Of a DNA stretch of 64,000 nucleotides, positions 56,399-64,000 are shown in pieces. This DNA comes from Agromyces protaetiae. GTDB taxonomy: Bacteria; Actinomycetota; Actinomycetes; Actinomycetales; Microbacteriaceae. The stretch spans positions 1,922,001 to 1,986,000 of the forward strand of contig NZ_CP133018.1 in NCBI RefSeq assembly GCF_030866785.1, given 5' to 3'. Each line of letters opens with the position of its first letter. The first letter of the stretch is position 1. Below the pieces are notes generated by a model, which did no database searches, was not told the DNA's origin, and was given only the letters and a program-made list of their open reading frames with translations. Position numbers and translations under genes: made by a program.

Positions 56399-57934
56399 AT
56401 GACCGACCGCGACGAGACCGTCCGCGACGACGACGCCGCCGAATACGAGACCGACGGCGATCAGCTCGCCGAGCGGCTCGCCGACGTCGACGACGAACTC
56501 GCCGAGCAGCGGGCCGCCGCGCTCCGCAGCGGACTCGAGGACTACGAGCTCGACGACGAGGACCTCGGCCTGCTCGAGCTCTCGGAGGAGGGCGAGGAGG
56601 GCATCACCTATCTGCCCGCGCTGCCTGTCATCGCGATCGTCGGCCGGCCGAACGTGGGCAAGTCCGCGCTCGTGAACCGGATCCTCGGCCGCCGCGAGGC
56701 GGTCGTCGAGGACACCCCGGGCGTCACCCGCGACCGGGTGTCGTACAAGGGCGAGTGGCTGGATCGCCGCTTCACGCTCGTCGACACGGGCGGGTGGGAG
56801 CCCGACGCGAGAGGCATCGACGCATCGGTGGCCGCGCAGGCCGAGGTCGCGATCGACCTGTCCGACGTGGTGCTCTTCGTCGTGGACGCCACGGTCGGCG
56901 CGACGTCGACCGACGAGCACGTCGTGCGGCTGCTCCGCAAGACGAAGAAGCCCGTGTTCCTCGTCGCGAACAAGGTCGACGACGCGCGCCAGGAGCCCGA
57001 GGCGGCCGCGCTGTGGAACCTCGGCCTGGGCGAGCCGCACCCCGTCTCGGCGCTGCACGGCCGCGGCGTGGCCGATCTGCTCGACGAGGTGTTCAAGGTG
57101 CTGCCCGAGGTCTCGGCGGTGGCCAAGCAGGAGATCGGCGGACCGCGCCGCGTGGCCATTCTCGGGCGCCCGAACGTCGGCAAGAGCTCGCTGCTGAACA
57201 AGGCGGCCCGCGAGGAGCGCGTGGTCGTCAACGAGCTCGCGGGAACCACGCGCGACCCCGTGGACGAGCAGATCGAGCTCGGCGGCCGGGTGTGGCGCTT
57301 CGTGGACACCGCGGGCATCCGGCGGCGCGTGCACCTGCAGCACGGCGCCGACTTCTACGCGACCCTGCGCACGCAGGCCGCGCTCGAGAAGGCCGAGGTC
57401 GCGGTCGTGATCATCGACGTGACCGAGCCGATCTCCGAACAGGACGTGCGGATCATCGACCTCGTGCTCGAGTCCGGCCGTGCGCTCGTCATCGCCTACA
57501 ACAAGTGGGACCTGCTCGACGACGAACGCCGCAGGTATCTCGAGCGCGAGATCGAGCAGGACCTGCACCATGTGGCGTGGGCGCCGCGGGTGAACATCTC
57601 CGCGCGCACCGGCCGGCACCTCGAGAAGCTCGTGCCCGCACTCGAGACCGCGCTGGACTCGTGGGACACGCGCATTCCGACGGGCAAGTTCAACGCGTTC
57701 CTCACGGAGCTCACGCAGGAGCATCCGCACCCGGTCCGCGGTGGCAAGCAGCCGCGCATCCTGTTCGGCACCCAGGCCTCGACCCGACCGCCGACGTTCG
57801 TGCTGTTCACGACCGGGTTCCTCGACCCGGGCTACCGCCGGTTCATCCAGCGGCGGCTCCGCGAGATCTACGGGTTCGCGGGCAGCCCGATCGTGCTGAA
57901 CATGCGGGTGAGGGAGCGCCGGCAGCGGCGCTGA
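56399..57934 (+). CDS. der: GTPase Der (EngA), ribosome biogenesis
   Basis: A 511-residue double GTPase needed for 50S assembly. G domain 1 has [14 protein letters not shown] (around residue 80) and DTGGW; G domain 2 has [14 protein letters not shown] (around residue 257), DTAGIRRR and NKWDL; a C-terminal KH-like domain ends the protein ([26 protein letters not shown]). The first ~75 residues are an acidic extension, common in actinobacteria. Ribosome site GAGGAGA precedes the ATG. It ends the conserved cluster. Confidence 0.97.
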   Translation: MTDRDETVRDDDAAEYETDGDQLAERLADVDDELAEQRAAALRSGLEDYELDDEDLGLLELSEEGEEGITYLPALPVIAIVGRPNVGKSALVNRILGRREAVVEDTPGVTRDRVSYKGEWLDRRFTLVDTGGWEPDARGIDASVAAQAEVAIDLSDVVLFVVDATVGATSTDEHVVRLLRKTKKPVFLVANKVDDARQEPEAAALWNLGLGEPHPVSALHGRGVADLLDEVFKVLPEVSAVAKQEIGGPRRVAILGRPNVGKSSLLNKAAREERVVVNELAGTTRDPVDEQIELGGRVWRFVDTAGIRRRVHLQHGADFYATLRTQAALEKAEVAVVIIDVTEPISEQDVRIIDLVLESGRALVIAYNKWDLLDDERRRYLEREIEQDLHHVAWAPRVNISARTGRHLEKLVPALETALDSWDTRIPTGKFNAFLTELTQEHPHPVRGGKQPRILFGTQASTRPPTFVLFTTGFLDPGYRRFIQRRLREIYGFAGSPIVLNMRVRERRQRR

Positions 57935-58135
57935 TCACGAGATCCGGGCGCCCAGGGGGCTCTCGATGATGTCCTGCATTCGGATCGGCCGCGCGCGGGT
58001 CATCGGCCGTTCGGCGCGGCGGGCGAGCAGGTAGCCCGCCGGCACGTCGGCTTCGTGCGGGGCGACCAGGTAGCGGCCGCTCGCGGTCGTGACGATGCAG
58101 CCCGGCGGGTATGCCGGTGAGAACGTGGTGGACAT
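57935..58135 (-). CDS. Small hypothetical protein
   Basis: A 66-residue ORF on the minus strand whose stop abuts the der stop. The sequence (PGCIVTTASGRYLVAPHEADVPAGYLLARRAERP partly shown) is not low complexity and its third codon positions are GC-rich, as in real genes here, but no family is recognised. An AT-rich island with TATACT on the minus strand (58204-58209) could supply a promoter. It might be a chance ORF. Confidence 0.45.
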   Translation of the reverse strand: MSTTFSPAYPPGCIVTTASGRYLVAPHEADVPAGYLLARRAERPMTRARPIRMQDIIESPLGARIS

Positions 58136-58210
58136 CTTCGGCCATCCGATCTGGAGCAGTGCTGGTGCGTCGGAGGGGTGGCCTCGTTGGCAGCTGACCC
58201 ATAAAGTATA

Positions 58211-58819
58211 TCAGTATGCGTGCGGCTGACGAAGCGCGTGTTGCATGACGACGCGGCTCGGCGTCGGCCGGGCGATCTCGGTGAAGCCGGCGGCCGCGAA
58301 CATGGCGATGGTGCCGTGATAGAGCTCGGCGGCGCTGACGTGACGGCGGGCGGCGGCGTCGACCGCGTAGGCCTCCACGACTCGCGCGCCATGCTGCGCT
58401 GCGAAGCCGACCGCGGCGTGCGCGAGCTCGGTCGCGATGCCGCGGCCCCGGTGCTCGGGCGGGATGACGAAGCAGGAGAGCGCCCATACCGCTTCGTCGT
58501 CGAGGTCGGGCTGCTCGGTGCCGGTCGTGACGATGCTGCTGCGGCGCAGTCGGGTGAGGCCGGGGCGCGGCTCGATCGCACACCAGCCGGCCGGGGTGTC
58601 GTCGTCGTAGGCGAGGAGTCCCGGGCCGGGGGCGGGAGCGGCGAGCTGGCCGGCGAGCCGATCGTGCAGCGCATCCTCGTCGACGCCCCGCCAATCGCGC
58701 GCCGGGATCTTGAACCACTGACACCAGCAGTGCGCCGCGTCGCCCCGCGTGCCGAACACCGTCTCGACGTCGGCGAGCGGCGCGTCGCTCGCCGGGACGA
58801 TGCGCAGGGTGTGTGACAT
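58211..58819 (-). CDS. GNAT-family N-acetyltransferase
   Basis: A 202-residue acetyltransferase. The acetyl-CoA loop is PPEHRGRGIATELAHAAVGFA (Q/RxxGxG/A, around residue 118), preceded by the WALSCFVI strand. The N-terminal part with HCWCQWFKIPARDWRGV is typical of a Cys-containing subgroup often annotated as GNAT without substrate. The substrate is not predictable. It diverges from the MarR operon across the second repeat element; the ATG at 58819 has no clear ribosome site. Confidence 0.85.
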   Translation of the reverse strand: MSHTLRIVPASDAPLADVETVFGTRGDAAHCWCQWFKIPARDWRGVDEDALHDRLAGQLAAPAPGPGLLAYDDDTPAGWCAIEPRPGLTRLRRSSIVTTGTEQPDLDDEAVWALSCFVIPPEHRGRGIATELAHAAVGFAAQHGARVVEAYAVDAAARRHVSAAELYHGTIAMFAAAGFTEIARPTPSRVVMQHALRQPHAY

Positions 58820-58841
58820 GACGACAGCGTAGGCGCGTACC

Positions 58842-58912
58842 CGTGTTCTCGCGTTCCGTGTTCTCGTGTTCTCGCGTTCCCGCGTTCCCGCCTCCTCGGG
58901 TTCCCGCGTATC
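58842..58912 (+). repeat. Irregular tandem repeat of GTGTTCTCGCGTTCC-type units
   Basis: The strings GTGTTCTCGCGTTCC and CGCGTTCCC recur several times in the first 70 bases behind the GNAT start. No other feature seen; it may contain the GNAT promoter on the minus strand. Confidence 0.6.
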
Positions 58913-58914
58913 CC

Positions 58915-58989
58915 CGCCGAGTGATGACGAAACGGGCGAAGACGCGGGGCAGAACGTCCTCACTCGAGGCGTTTCGACATCACTCGGCG
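58915..58989 (+). repeat. Inverted-repeat element, copy 2
   Basis: Arm CGCCGAGTGATGACGAAAC (58915-58933) is inverted with one mismatch at 58971-58989. A degenerate middle arm begins at 58954. Offsets from the first arm (+38, +58) equal those of copy 1 at 22190. A G-rich minisatellite follows, again as in copy 1. Confidence 0.9.
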
Positions 58990-58995
58990 AACTCG

Positions 58996-59156
58996 ATGGG
59001 CGTGGGTGGGCTCGGGCGGGCGTGGGTGGGCTTGGGTGGGGATCGGGTGGGACTGGGTGGGCGTGGATGGGACTGGGTGGCACCGGGTGGGCCTGGGTGG
59101 GCCCGGGTGGGCCTGGGTGGGCCTGGGTGGGCCTGGGTGGGCCCGGGTGGGCCCCG
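58996..59156 (+). repeat. G-rich minisatellite with a 10-base unit
   Basis: About sixteen copies of GGTGGGCCTG and variants (CTGGGTGGGC, CCGGGTGGGC), G-rich on the + strand. It ends about 70 bases before the MarR gene. Potential G-quadruplex former. Confidence 0.88.
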
Positions 59157-59187
59157 GCGGCTCGGGTGCGGGCGGCGGAACGGTGAG

Positions 59188-59208
59188 ATCGTGAACGCTG
59201 TTCACAAT
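59188..59208. promoter_or_regulatory. Probable MarR operator (GTGAAC-GCT-GTTCAC)
   Basis: A 21-base near-perfect inverted repeat (one mismatch) with 6-bp perfect inner arms, placed over the expected -35 of the marR promoter; TATACT-like -10 TATGCT is at 59213-59218, 6 bases before the ATG. Position and symmetry fit autorepression. Confidence 0.6.
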
Positions 59209-59224
59209 GTTGTATGCTCACGAT

Positions 59225-59692
59225 ATGGATGTCACGGTGCTGGACCGGTTGCTGCAGATCGGCGAGCTGTTCGAGCGCGACATGGCGACGCACTTCGCAG
59301 GCTCGCCGCTGACGCCCCAACGCGTGCAGGTGCTCTGGGAACTCGCGCGCGGCGGGTCGTGCGCGCAGCACGAGCTCGCGGCGCGCCTCGGCGTGAGCCC
59401 GCGCCATGTCACCACGCTCGTGGACGTGCTCGAAGCGGGCGGGTATGTGCGGCGTTCGCCGCACCCCACCGATCGCCGGTCGATCTTCGTCGCGCTCACC
59501 GCCACGGCCGAGGACACCATGCACGAGATGCAGCTCGACCACGAGGAGCTCTCGGCCACGCTGCTCGAGGCCGTCGCACCCGAGGACCGGGCCGCGGTCG
59601 AGCGGGGGGTCACCGCGATCGCCGAGCGGCTCGCCGAACTCGTCGCCGCCGACGAGGCACGCCGGCGCGAGGAAGCGCGCGCGGACTCATGA
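59225..59692 (+). CDS. MarR-family transcriptional regulator
   Basis: A 155-residue winged-helix regulator. The recognition segment is CAQHELAARLGVSPRHVTTLVDVLEAGGYVRRSPHPTDRRSIFVALT (partly shown; HTH near residues 48-70, wing DRRS near 84). N- and C-terminal helices form the dimer interface. Start ATG 59225 is chosen over TTG 59207 because it lies 6 bases behind the -10 and no ribosome site exists. The operator-like inverted repeat and the coupled downstream genes suggest it represses its own operon, perhaps including the MFS exporter. Confidence 0.9.
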   Translation: MDVTVLDRLLQIGELFERDMATHFAGSPLTPQRVQVLWELARGGSCAQHELAARLGVSPRHVTTLVDVLEAGGYVRRSPHPTDRRSIFVALTATAEDTMHEMQLDHEELSATLLEAVAPEDRAAVERGVTAIAERLAELVAADEARRREEARADS

Positions 59693-60348
59693 CCGGGGCG
59701 GCGGTGGGCGCGCAGCGCGAGGCATCCGTCTGGGCTCGTGTGCGGAGCTTCGCGAAGCGCGCACTGCTCGTGGAGCTGCGCATCTATGCGAGCATCGGGC
59801 GACTCGTCGCCCGCCGGCCGGCGCTCCCGGCCGGCGCCACAGGGTTTTCGTACCACAAGCCGGTGCTGACCATCCTCGTGATCTTCATCGTGCTCTCTGC
59901 CGTCGAGATCCCGATCATCGACCTGATCGTGCATCAGTGGCCGTTCGTGCGCATCCCGCTGCTCGTGCTCGGCATCTGGGGACTCACCTGGATGGTGGGC
60001 CTCCTGGCCGCGTATCTGGTGCGACCGCACACGGTCGGGCCCGACGGCATGCGGGTGCGTGAGGGGCTCGAGCTCGACGTGCCGCTGGCGTGGGAGGACA
60101 TCGCATCGGTCGCGATCGACCGGCGGGTCGATGAACCGAAGTCGCCGCGGATCACCGAGACGGATGCCTCGCGGACGCTGTCGCTGCGCATGCAGGATGA
60201 GACCAACATCGAGATCGAGCTGGAGCGACCGACGGCCGTGCGCCTGCCCGGACTGCCGCCGAAGGGCGGCGTCCACGAGGTCACGCACGTGCGGCTCTGG
60301 ACCGACGACCCGAAGGGGCTCATGGCGGCGGTGCGCGAGCAGATCTGA
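59689..60348 (+). CDS. Membrane protein with PH-like cytoplasmic domain
   Basis: A 219-residue protein with two membrane segments (TILVIFIVLSAVEIPIIDLIV and IPLLVLGIWGLTWMVGLLAAYLV, around residues 61-108) and a C-terminal ~110-residue beta-rich domain (VGPDGMRVREGLELDVPLAWEDIASVAIDRR partly shown) like the bacterial PH domain. No named family. The ATG overlaps the marR stop (ATGA), so it is translationally coupled to the regulator; it could modulate it or respond to the same signal. Confidence 0.75.
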   Translation: MTGAAVGAQREASVWARVRSFAKRALLVELRIYASIGRLVARRPALPAGATGFSYHKPVLTILVIFIVLSAVEIPIIDLIVHQWPFVRIPLLVLGIWGLTWMVGLLAAYLVRPHTVGPDGMRVREGLELDVPLAWEDIASVAIDRRVDEPKSPRITETDASRTLSLRMQDETNIEIELERPTAVRLPGLPPKGGVHEVTHVRLWTDDPKGLMAAVREQI

Positions 60349-60395
60349 GCCCGAGGGTGGATCTCGGGGGAGGACGTGCGCGAGAGTGATCTCAT

Positions 60396-60413
60396 CGCCG
60401 CGTCAACGCGGCG
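60396..60413. promoter_or_regulatory. Palindrome CGCCGCGT-CA-ACGCGGCG before the MFS gene
   Basis: Two 8-bp perfect arms around CA, 22 bases before the ATG. It could be an operator or a short terminator for the marR operon. A good ribosome site GGGGAGG follows. Confidence 0.4.
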
Positions 60414-60434
60414 TCCTCGGGGAGGGGCCCTCGC

Positions 60435-62120
60435 ATGACCACAGATGCCGCCGCATCCGCCGCATCCGCCTCAGCCGCCGGATCGACCGGTCCGAACGCC
60501 GTCGCCCGGTCGTCGTGGGTCCCGATGATCGGGCTGTTCCTCGCGCAGATCCTCATGTCGTACAACGTGTCGGCGCTGCCCGTCTCGCTCGGCGGCATGG
60601 TCGAGACCTTCGGCGTGCCGCCGACCGACGTCAGCACCGCGATCGTCACCTACGGGCTCGTGGTCGCGGCGCTCGTGATGGTCGGCGCGAAGATCGGGCA
60701 GCGGGTCGGCTGGGTCATCGTGTTCCGCGTCGTGGTCGCACTGTTCGCCGCGTCGGCGCTGCTCATGATCTTCGCGCCCGGCGTCGGCTGGGTGATCCTC
60801 GCGCAGGCGCTGGCCGGAGCATCCGCCGCCATCATCGTGCCATCGCTCGTCGCGCTCATCGCGGAGAACTATCGCGGCGGGCAGCAGGAGACGGCGATCG
60901 GATCCCTGGGCTCGGCCCGCGCCCTCGCGGGCGTGAGCGCCTTCCTGATCGGCGGCACCCTCGCGACGCTCGTCGGGTGGCGGCAGGTGTTCATCGTCGT
61001 GCTCGTGCTCGCCGTCGCGGTGTTCGTCTTGAGCTTCAAGCTGCGGGGCTTGCCGGGGAATCCCGCGGTCAAGATCGATGTGGTCGCCGCGGTGCTCATC
61101 GGGCTCGGTATCGTCTCGCTGACGCTCGGCGTCAACAACCTGAACGCCTGGGGGATCGTCGCCGCGCGGGCCGACGCGCCGTTCGACGTTCTCGGGCTGT
61201 CGCCCGCGCCGCTGCTGATCGTCATCGGGCTCATCCTGGTGCAGCTGTTCTTCCTGTGGACCCGGCGCCGCACGAAGGCGGGCCGGGTACCGCTCGTGAG
61301 CCTGTCGGTGTTCGGATCGTCGCGGGAGCGGGCCGCCGTGTACGCGATGTTCGTGGTCGTCGCGCTCGAGGCGGCGCTCAACTTCACGATCCCGCTGTAC
61401 ATCCAGATCGTGCAGGGCCGCACGCCGTTCGACACGTCGCTCGCGATGCTGCCGTTCAACCTCACCGTGTTCTTCACCGCGATGATCGTCGTGCGCTTCT
61501 ACCGGCGGTTCTCACCACGCACCATCGGCATGTTCTCGTTCGGTCTCACGACGATCGCGCTGATCTGGCTCGCGTTCGTCGTCACGAACAACTGGGAGAC
61601 GCTGCCGACGATCCTCGGCCTGTTCGTGTTCGGGGTGGGCCAGGGTGCGCTGGTGACGCTCGTCTTCAACGTGCTCGTGACCGCGTCGCCGAAGCAGCTC
61701 GCGGGTGATGTGGGTTCGGTGCGGGGGACGACCCAGAACCTCGCCTCAGCGGTAGGCACCGCGGTCGCGGGCGCGCTGCTCGTCGGCATCCTGGGCGTCA
61801 ACGTCGCCTCGTCGCTCGTGGAACACCCCGAGTTGCCGCCCGAGCTCGTCTCGCAGGTCGATCTCGACAGCGTGAACTTCGTGAGCAACGACCGGTTGGA
61901 AGAGGTGCTGTCGGAGACCGATGCGACGCCGGCTCAGGTCGACGCGGCCGTCGCGCTCAACGAGGAAGCCCGCCTCGGCGCGCTGAAGCTCGGGCTGTTC
62001 ATCCTCGCGGGCGTGAGCGCGCTCGCGGTCGTGCCCGCGAGCCGGCTGCCGCGGTTCCGGCCCGGTGAGGTCCCCGAGAGTGTGGCGACGGGGGAGGCGA
62101 CGACCGGCTCGAAGGCCTGA
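60435..62120 (+). CDS. MFS transporter, DHA2-like (probable drug exporter)
   Basis: A 561-residue membrane protein with about 14 hydrophobic segments, the DHA2 topology. The first helix begins WVPMIGLFLAQILMSYNVSALPVSLGGMV and motif C-like glycine/proline positions are seen in helix 5. The last ~40 residues are cytoplasmic. Proton-driven export of hydrophobic drugs is the common role of the family, and the upstream MarR regulator agrees. A large hydrophilic loop near residues 475-525 (LPPELVSQVDLDSVNFVSNDRLEEVL partly shown) precedes the last helix. Confidence 0.88.
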   Translation: MTTDAAASAASASAAGSTGPNAVARSSWVPMIGLFLAQILMSYNVSALPVSLGGMVETFGVPPTDVSTAIVTYGLVVAALVMVGAKIGQRVGWVIVFRVVVALFAASALLMIFAPGVGWVILAQALAGASAAIIVPSLVALIAENYRGGQQETAIGSLGSARALAGVSAFLIGGTLATLVGWRQVFIVVLVLAVAVFVLSFKLRGLPGNPAVKIDVVAAVLIGLGIVSLTLGVNNLNAWGIVAARADAPFDVLGLSPAPLLIVIGLILVQLFFLWTRRRTKAGRVPLVSLSVFGSSRERAAVYAMFVVVALEAALNFTIPLYIQIVQGRTPFDTSLAMLPFNLTVFFTAMIVVRFYRRFSPRTIGMFSFGLTTIALIWLAFVVTNNWETLPTILGLFVFGVGQGALVTLVFNVLVTASPKQLAGDVGSVRGTTQNLASAVGTAVAGALLVGILGVNVASSLVEHPELPPELVSQVDLDSVNFVSNDRLEEVLSETDATPAQVDAAVALNEEARLGALKLGLFILAGVSALAVVPASRLPRFRPGEVPESVATGEATTGSKA

Positions 62121-62135
62121 GCCAGGCGGCGAACC

Positions 62136-62229
62136 GCCGCGCGGCCGGCGGCCGCGCGGCACGGTGCGTCCGCGCCGCACGGTGCGGCCGCGCCGCACGG
62201 TCGAGGTGCCGCGCGGCCGGCGGCCGCGC
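62136..62229. terminator. GC palindromes between convergent MFS and poxB genes
   Basis: A perfect inverted repeat GCCGCGCGGCCG-G-CGGCCGCGCGGC fills 62136-62160, and its left 22 bases are repeated at 62208-62229. Between them the 18-base unit GCACGGTGCGGCCGCGCC occurs about twice. It probably acts as a bidirectional terminator. Confidence 0.6.
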
Positions 62230-62236
62230 CGCTCCG

Positions 62237-63991
62237 TCAGAGCCCGGGCAGGTGCCGGATGTTCGAGCGCGCCATCGCGACCGCTTCGGCGCCGCCGCCG
62301 GTCAGCACGATCTTCGACATCGCGAGCGCGAACCCCTTGACCTGCTCGCCGGTGATCGCCGGCGGCAGCGAGAGCGCACGCGAGTCCGTGACGATGTCCA
62401 CGAGCGCGGGGCCGTCGTGCGCGAGGGCGTTCGCGACCGACGCTTGCAGCAGTTTCGGATCCTCGACCCGCACGGCATGGAAGCCGATCGCCGTCGCGAT
62501 GCCCGCGTAGTCGACGCCGGGCACGTCGACCCCGAAGTCGGGGAAGCCGTTCACGAGCATCTCGAGCTTCACGAGCCCGAGCGTCGAGTTGTTGAAGACG
62601 AACACCTTGACGGGCAACCGGTACGCCGCCGCCGTGATGAGCTCGCCGAGCAGCATGGACAGCCCGCCGTCGCCCGCGATCGCGACGACCTGCCGGCCGG
62701 GGTAGGCGACTTGTGCGCCGATCGCGTGGGGGAGCGCGTTGGCCATCGAGCCGTGGATGAACGATCCGATGATGCGCCGGTCGGGCCCGGGCGTCACGTA
62801 GCGGGCCTGCCACACATTGCCCATGCCGGTGTCCGCGGTGAAGATCGCATCGGCCGCGGTCGCATCGTCGATGACCGAGATCGCATACTCGGGATGGATC
62901 GGCTTCACGGTGTCGACGTCGGTGTACGTGCCGACCACGGAGCCGAGGAGCTTCTCGTGCTTCTTCAGCATGCGGTCGAGGAAGGTGCGGCTCTTCTTCG
63001 GCTTCACGAGCCCGGTGAGCATCAGGAGCGTCGCACGCACGTCGCCGTGCACGGGATGCGCGACGCTGACGCGACGGCCGAGGTGCGAGGCATCCGTGTC
63101 GATCTGGCCGATGACGACCTTGCCCGCGTCGGGCAGGAACTGCTCGTAGGGGAAGTCGGTGCCGAGCAGGAGCAGCAGGTCGGCGTCGTGGATGCCCGCG
63201 TGCGCCGCACCGTAGCCGAGCAGGCCCGTCATGCCGATGTCGTACGGGTTGTCGTACTGGATCCACTGCTTGCCGCGCAGCGAGTGACCGATGGGGGCTT
63301 TCACGTGCTCGGCGAACGCGATCACGGCGTCGTGCGCGCCTTCCACGCCGGCGCCGGCGAAGATCGCGACGTTCTTGGCGGCGTTGATCGCGTCGGCGAG
63401 GGCGCGCACGTCGGTCTCGGCGGGCACGAGCGTGGGCGTCGCGGTCGGCACGTACGCGGGGAATCCGTCGGTCGCATCGAACTCGGCGATGTCGCCCGAG
63501 ATGACGACGACCGAGACGCCGGGGCCGGTGGTCGCGTGCCGGATCGCCGAGTTCACGACGCGCGGGGACTGCGTCGCGGTCGCGATCTGCTCGCAGTAGT
63601 TCGAGCACTCGACGAACAGGCGCTCGGGATGCGTCTCCTGGAAGTAGCCCGACCCGATCTCGGCGCTCGGGATGTGGCTCGCGATCGCGAGCACCGGGGC
63701 CTTCGACCGGTGCGCGTCGAACAGGCCGTTGATGAGGTGCAGGTTGCCGGGCCCGCAGCTGCCCGCGCACACCGCGAGCTTGCCCGTGAGCTGCGCCTCG
63801 GCGGCGGCCATGAACGCCGCCGCCTCCTCGTGCCTGACATGGATCCAGTCGATGCCGCCGTTGGCCTTGCCGCCGCTGCGGCGGACCGCGTCGACGATCG
63901 GGTTCAGCGAGTCCCCGACGATTCCGTAGATGTGATCGACGCCCGCGTCGATGAGCTGGGCGACGAGCTGGTCGGCGATGGTGCGGGCCAC
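62237..63991 (-). CDS. poxB: Thiamine-diphosphate enzyme, pyruvate dehydrogenase (quinone)/pyruvate oxidase
   Basis: A 584-residue TPP enzyme. The catalytic Glu lies in VRHEEAAAFMA (around residue 54), the TPP/Mg motif is GDGGLSM...VFVFNN (around residues 420-450), and the FAD-type middle domain has VAIFAGAGVEGAHDAV. The C-terminal tail RSNIRHLPGL resembles the membrane-binding amphipathic end of PoxB. It oxidises pyruvate to acetate and CO2 with quinone as acceptor, mainly in stationary phase. Acetolactate synthase is less likely: ALS large subunits have a different C-terminus, and no ilvN follows. Only 9 bases of upstream sequence are in the window. Confidence 0.92.
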   Translation of the reverse strand: MARTIADQLVAQLIDAGVDHIYGIVGDSLNPIVDAVRRSGGKANGGIDWIHVRHEEAAAFMAAAEAQLTGKLAVCAGSCGPGNLHLINGLFDAHRSKAPVLAIASHIPSAEIGSGYFQETHPERLFVECSNYCEQIATATQSPRVVNSAIRHATTGPGVSVVVISGDIAEFDATDGFPAYVPTATPTLVPAETDVRALADAINAAKNVAIFAGAGVEGAHDAVIAFAEHVKAPIGHSLRGKQWIQYDNPYDIGMTGLLGYGAAHAGIHDADLLLLLGTDFPYEQFLPDAGKVVIGQIDTDASHLGRRVSVAHPVHGDVRATLLMLTGLVKPKKSRTFLDRMLKKHEKLLGSVVGTYTDVDTVKPIHPEYAISVIDDATAADAIFTADTGMGNVWQARYVTPGPDRRIIGSFIHGSMANALPHAIGAQVAYPGRQVVAIAGDGGLSMLLGELITAAAYRLPVKVFVFNNSTLGLVKLEMLVNGFPDFGVDVPGVDYAGIATAIGFHAVRVEDPKLLQASVANALAHDGPALVDIVTDSRALSLPPAITGEQVKGFALAMSKIVLTGGGAEAVAMARSNIRHLPGL

Positions 63992-64000
63992 GGTTCCCCC

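Noticed and set aside
59201..59218. TTCACA as -35 for marR
   Set aside because: Only 6 bases from the -10 TATGCT; it is the right arm of the operator instead.
62237..63991. Acetolactate synthase (ilvB)
   Set aside because: No ilvN follows, the C-terminal end is PoxB-like, and the FAD-domain motifs fit pyruvate oxidase better.

Overview
The window is 64 kb of high-GC actinobacterial chromosome, about 70% GC by eye outside the rRNA genes. Gene content and order point to Micrococcales, most likely Microbacteriaceae: priA-SseB, DUF1844-infC-rpmI-rplT-trmH, pheST-arg genes, tyrS-rrn, and tlyA-nadK-recN-pyrG-NUDIX-xerD-parA-scpAB-rluB-tyrA-cmk-der. Almost all genes lie on the + strand, often with ATGA or GTGA stop/start overlaps. 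No prophage, transposase, CRISPR array or tRNA gene was seen.

Layout. 1-1.1 kb: 3' end of priA (histidine/tryptophan isomerase) and an SseB-family gene. 1.1-12 kb: a block that looks inserted into the usual order, with a PLP decarboxylase-like enzyme, the giant helicase Lhr, a Nei2-type DNA glycosylase and a secreted RHS/YD-repeat protein with an unrecognised C-terminal tip. 12-15 kb: DUF1844 diverging from infC (AUC start codon, structured leader), rpmI, rplT, and a SpoU-type RNA methyltransferase. 15-18.6 kb: glutamate-type ABC transporter gluABCD. 18.6-22.1 kb: pheS-pheT. 22.1-30.5 kb: a palindromic/G-rich repeat element, a DUF1801 gene, a putative Arg-rich leader peptide, argCJBDFH (no argR or argG) and an alkyladenine glycosylase that appears to use a CTG start. 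30.5-34.6 kb: satD and a membrane partner (minus strand), tyrS, a CoA-transferase family gene. 34.6-40.5 kb: a complete 16S-23S-5S operon without tRNA genes, with promoter, processing stems and terminator. 40.5-57.9 kb: a long cell-maintenance cluster opened by a strongly repetitive, charge-polarised protein. 57.9-64 kb: small ORF, GNAT, second copy of the palindromic/G-rich element, MarR regulator with a PH-like membrane protein, MFS exporter and PoxB.

The most interesting signals are: (1) a 35-codon Arg-rich ORF with a leaderless-type promoter and a nested hairpin holding its stop codon, directly before argC, which suggests ribosome-mediated attenuation of arginine biosynthesis; (2) two distant copies of an inverted-repeat element with identical internal spacing, each followed by a G-rich minisatellite; (3) a second palindromic element pair between cmk and der; (4) the 9-mer GAGGCATCC (both strands) at least 22 times; (5) the repeat protein at 40.6 kb; (6) a run of genes whose -10 hexamer lies 6-8 nt before the start codon, i.e. 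leaderless mRNAs. All functions are inferred by reading the sequence; no database search was run.
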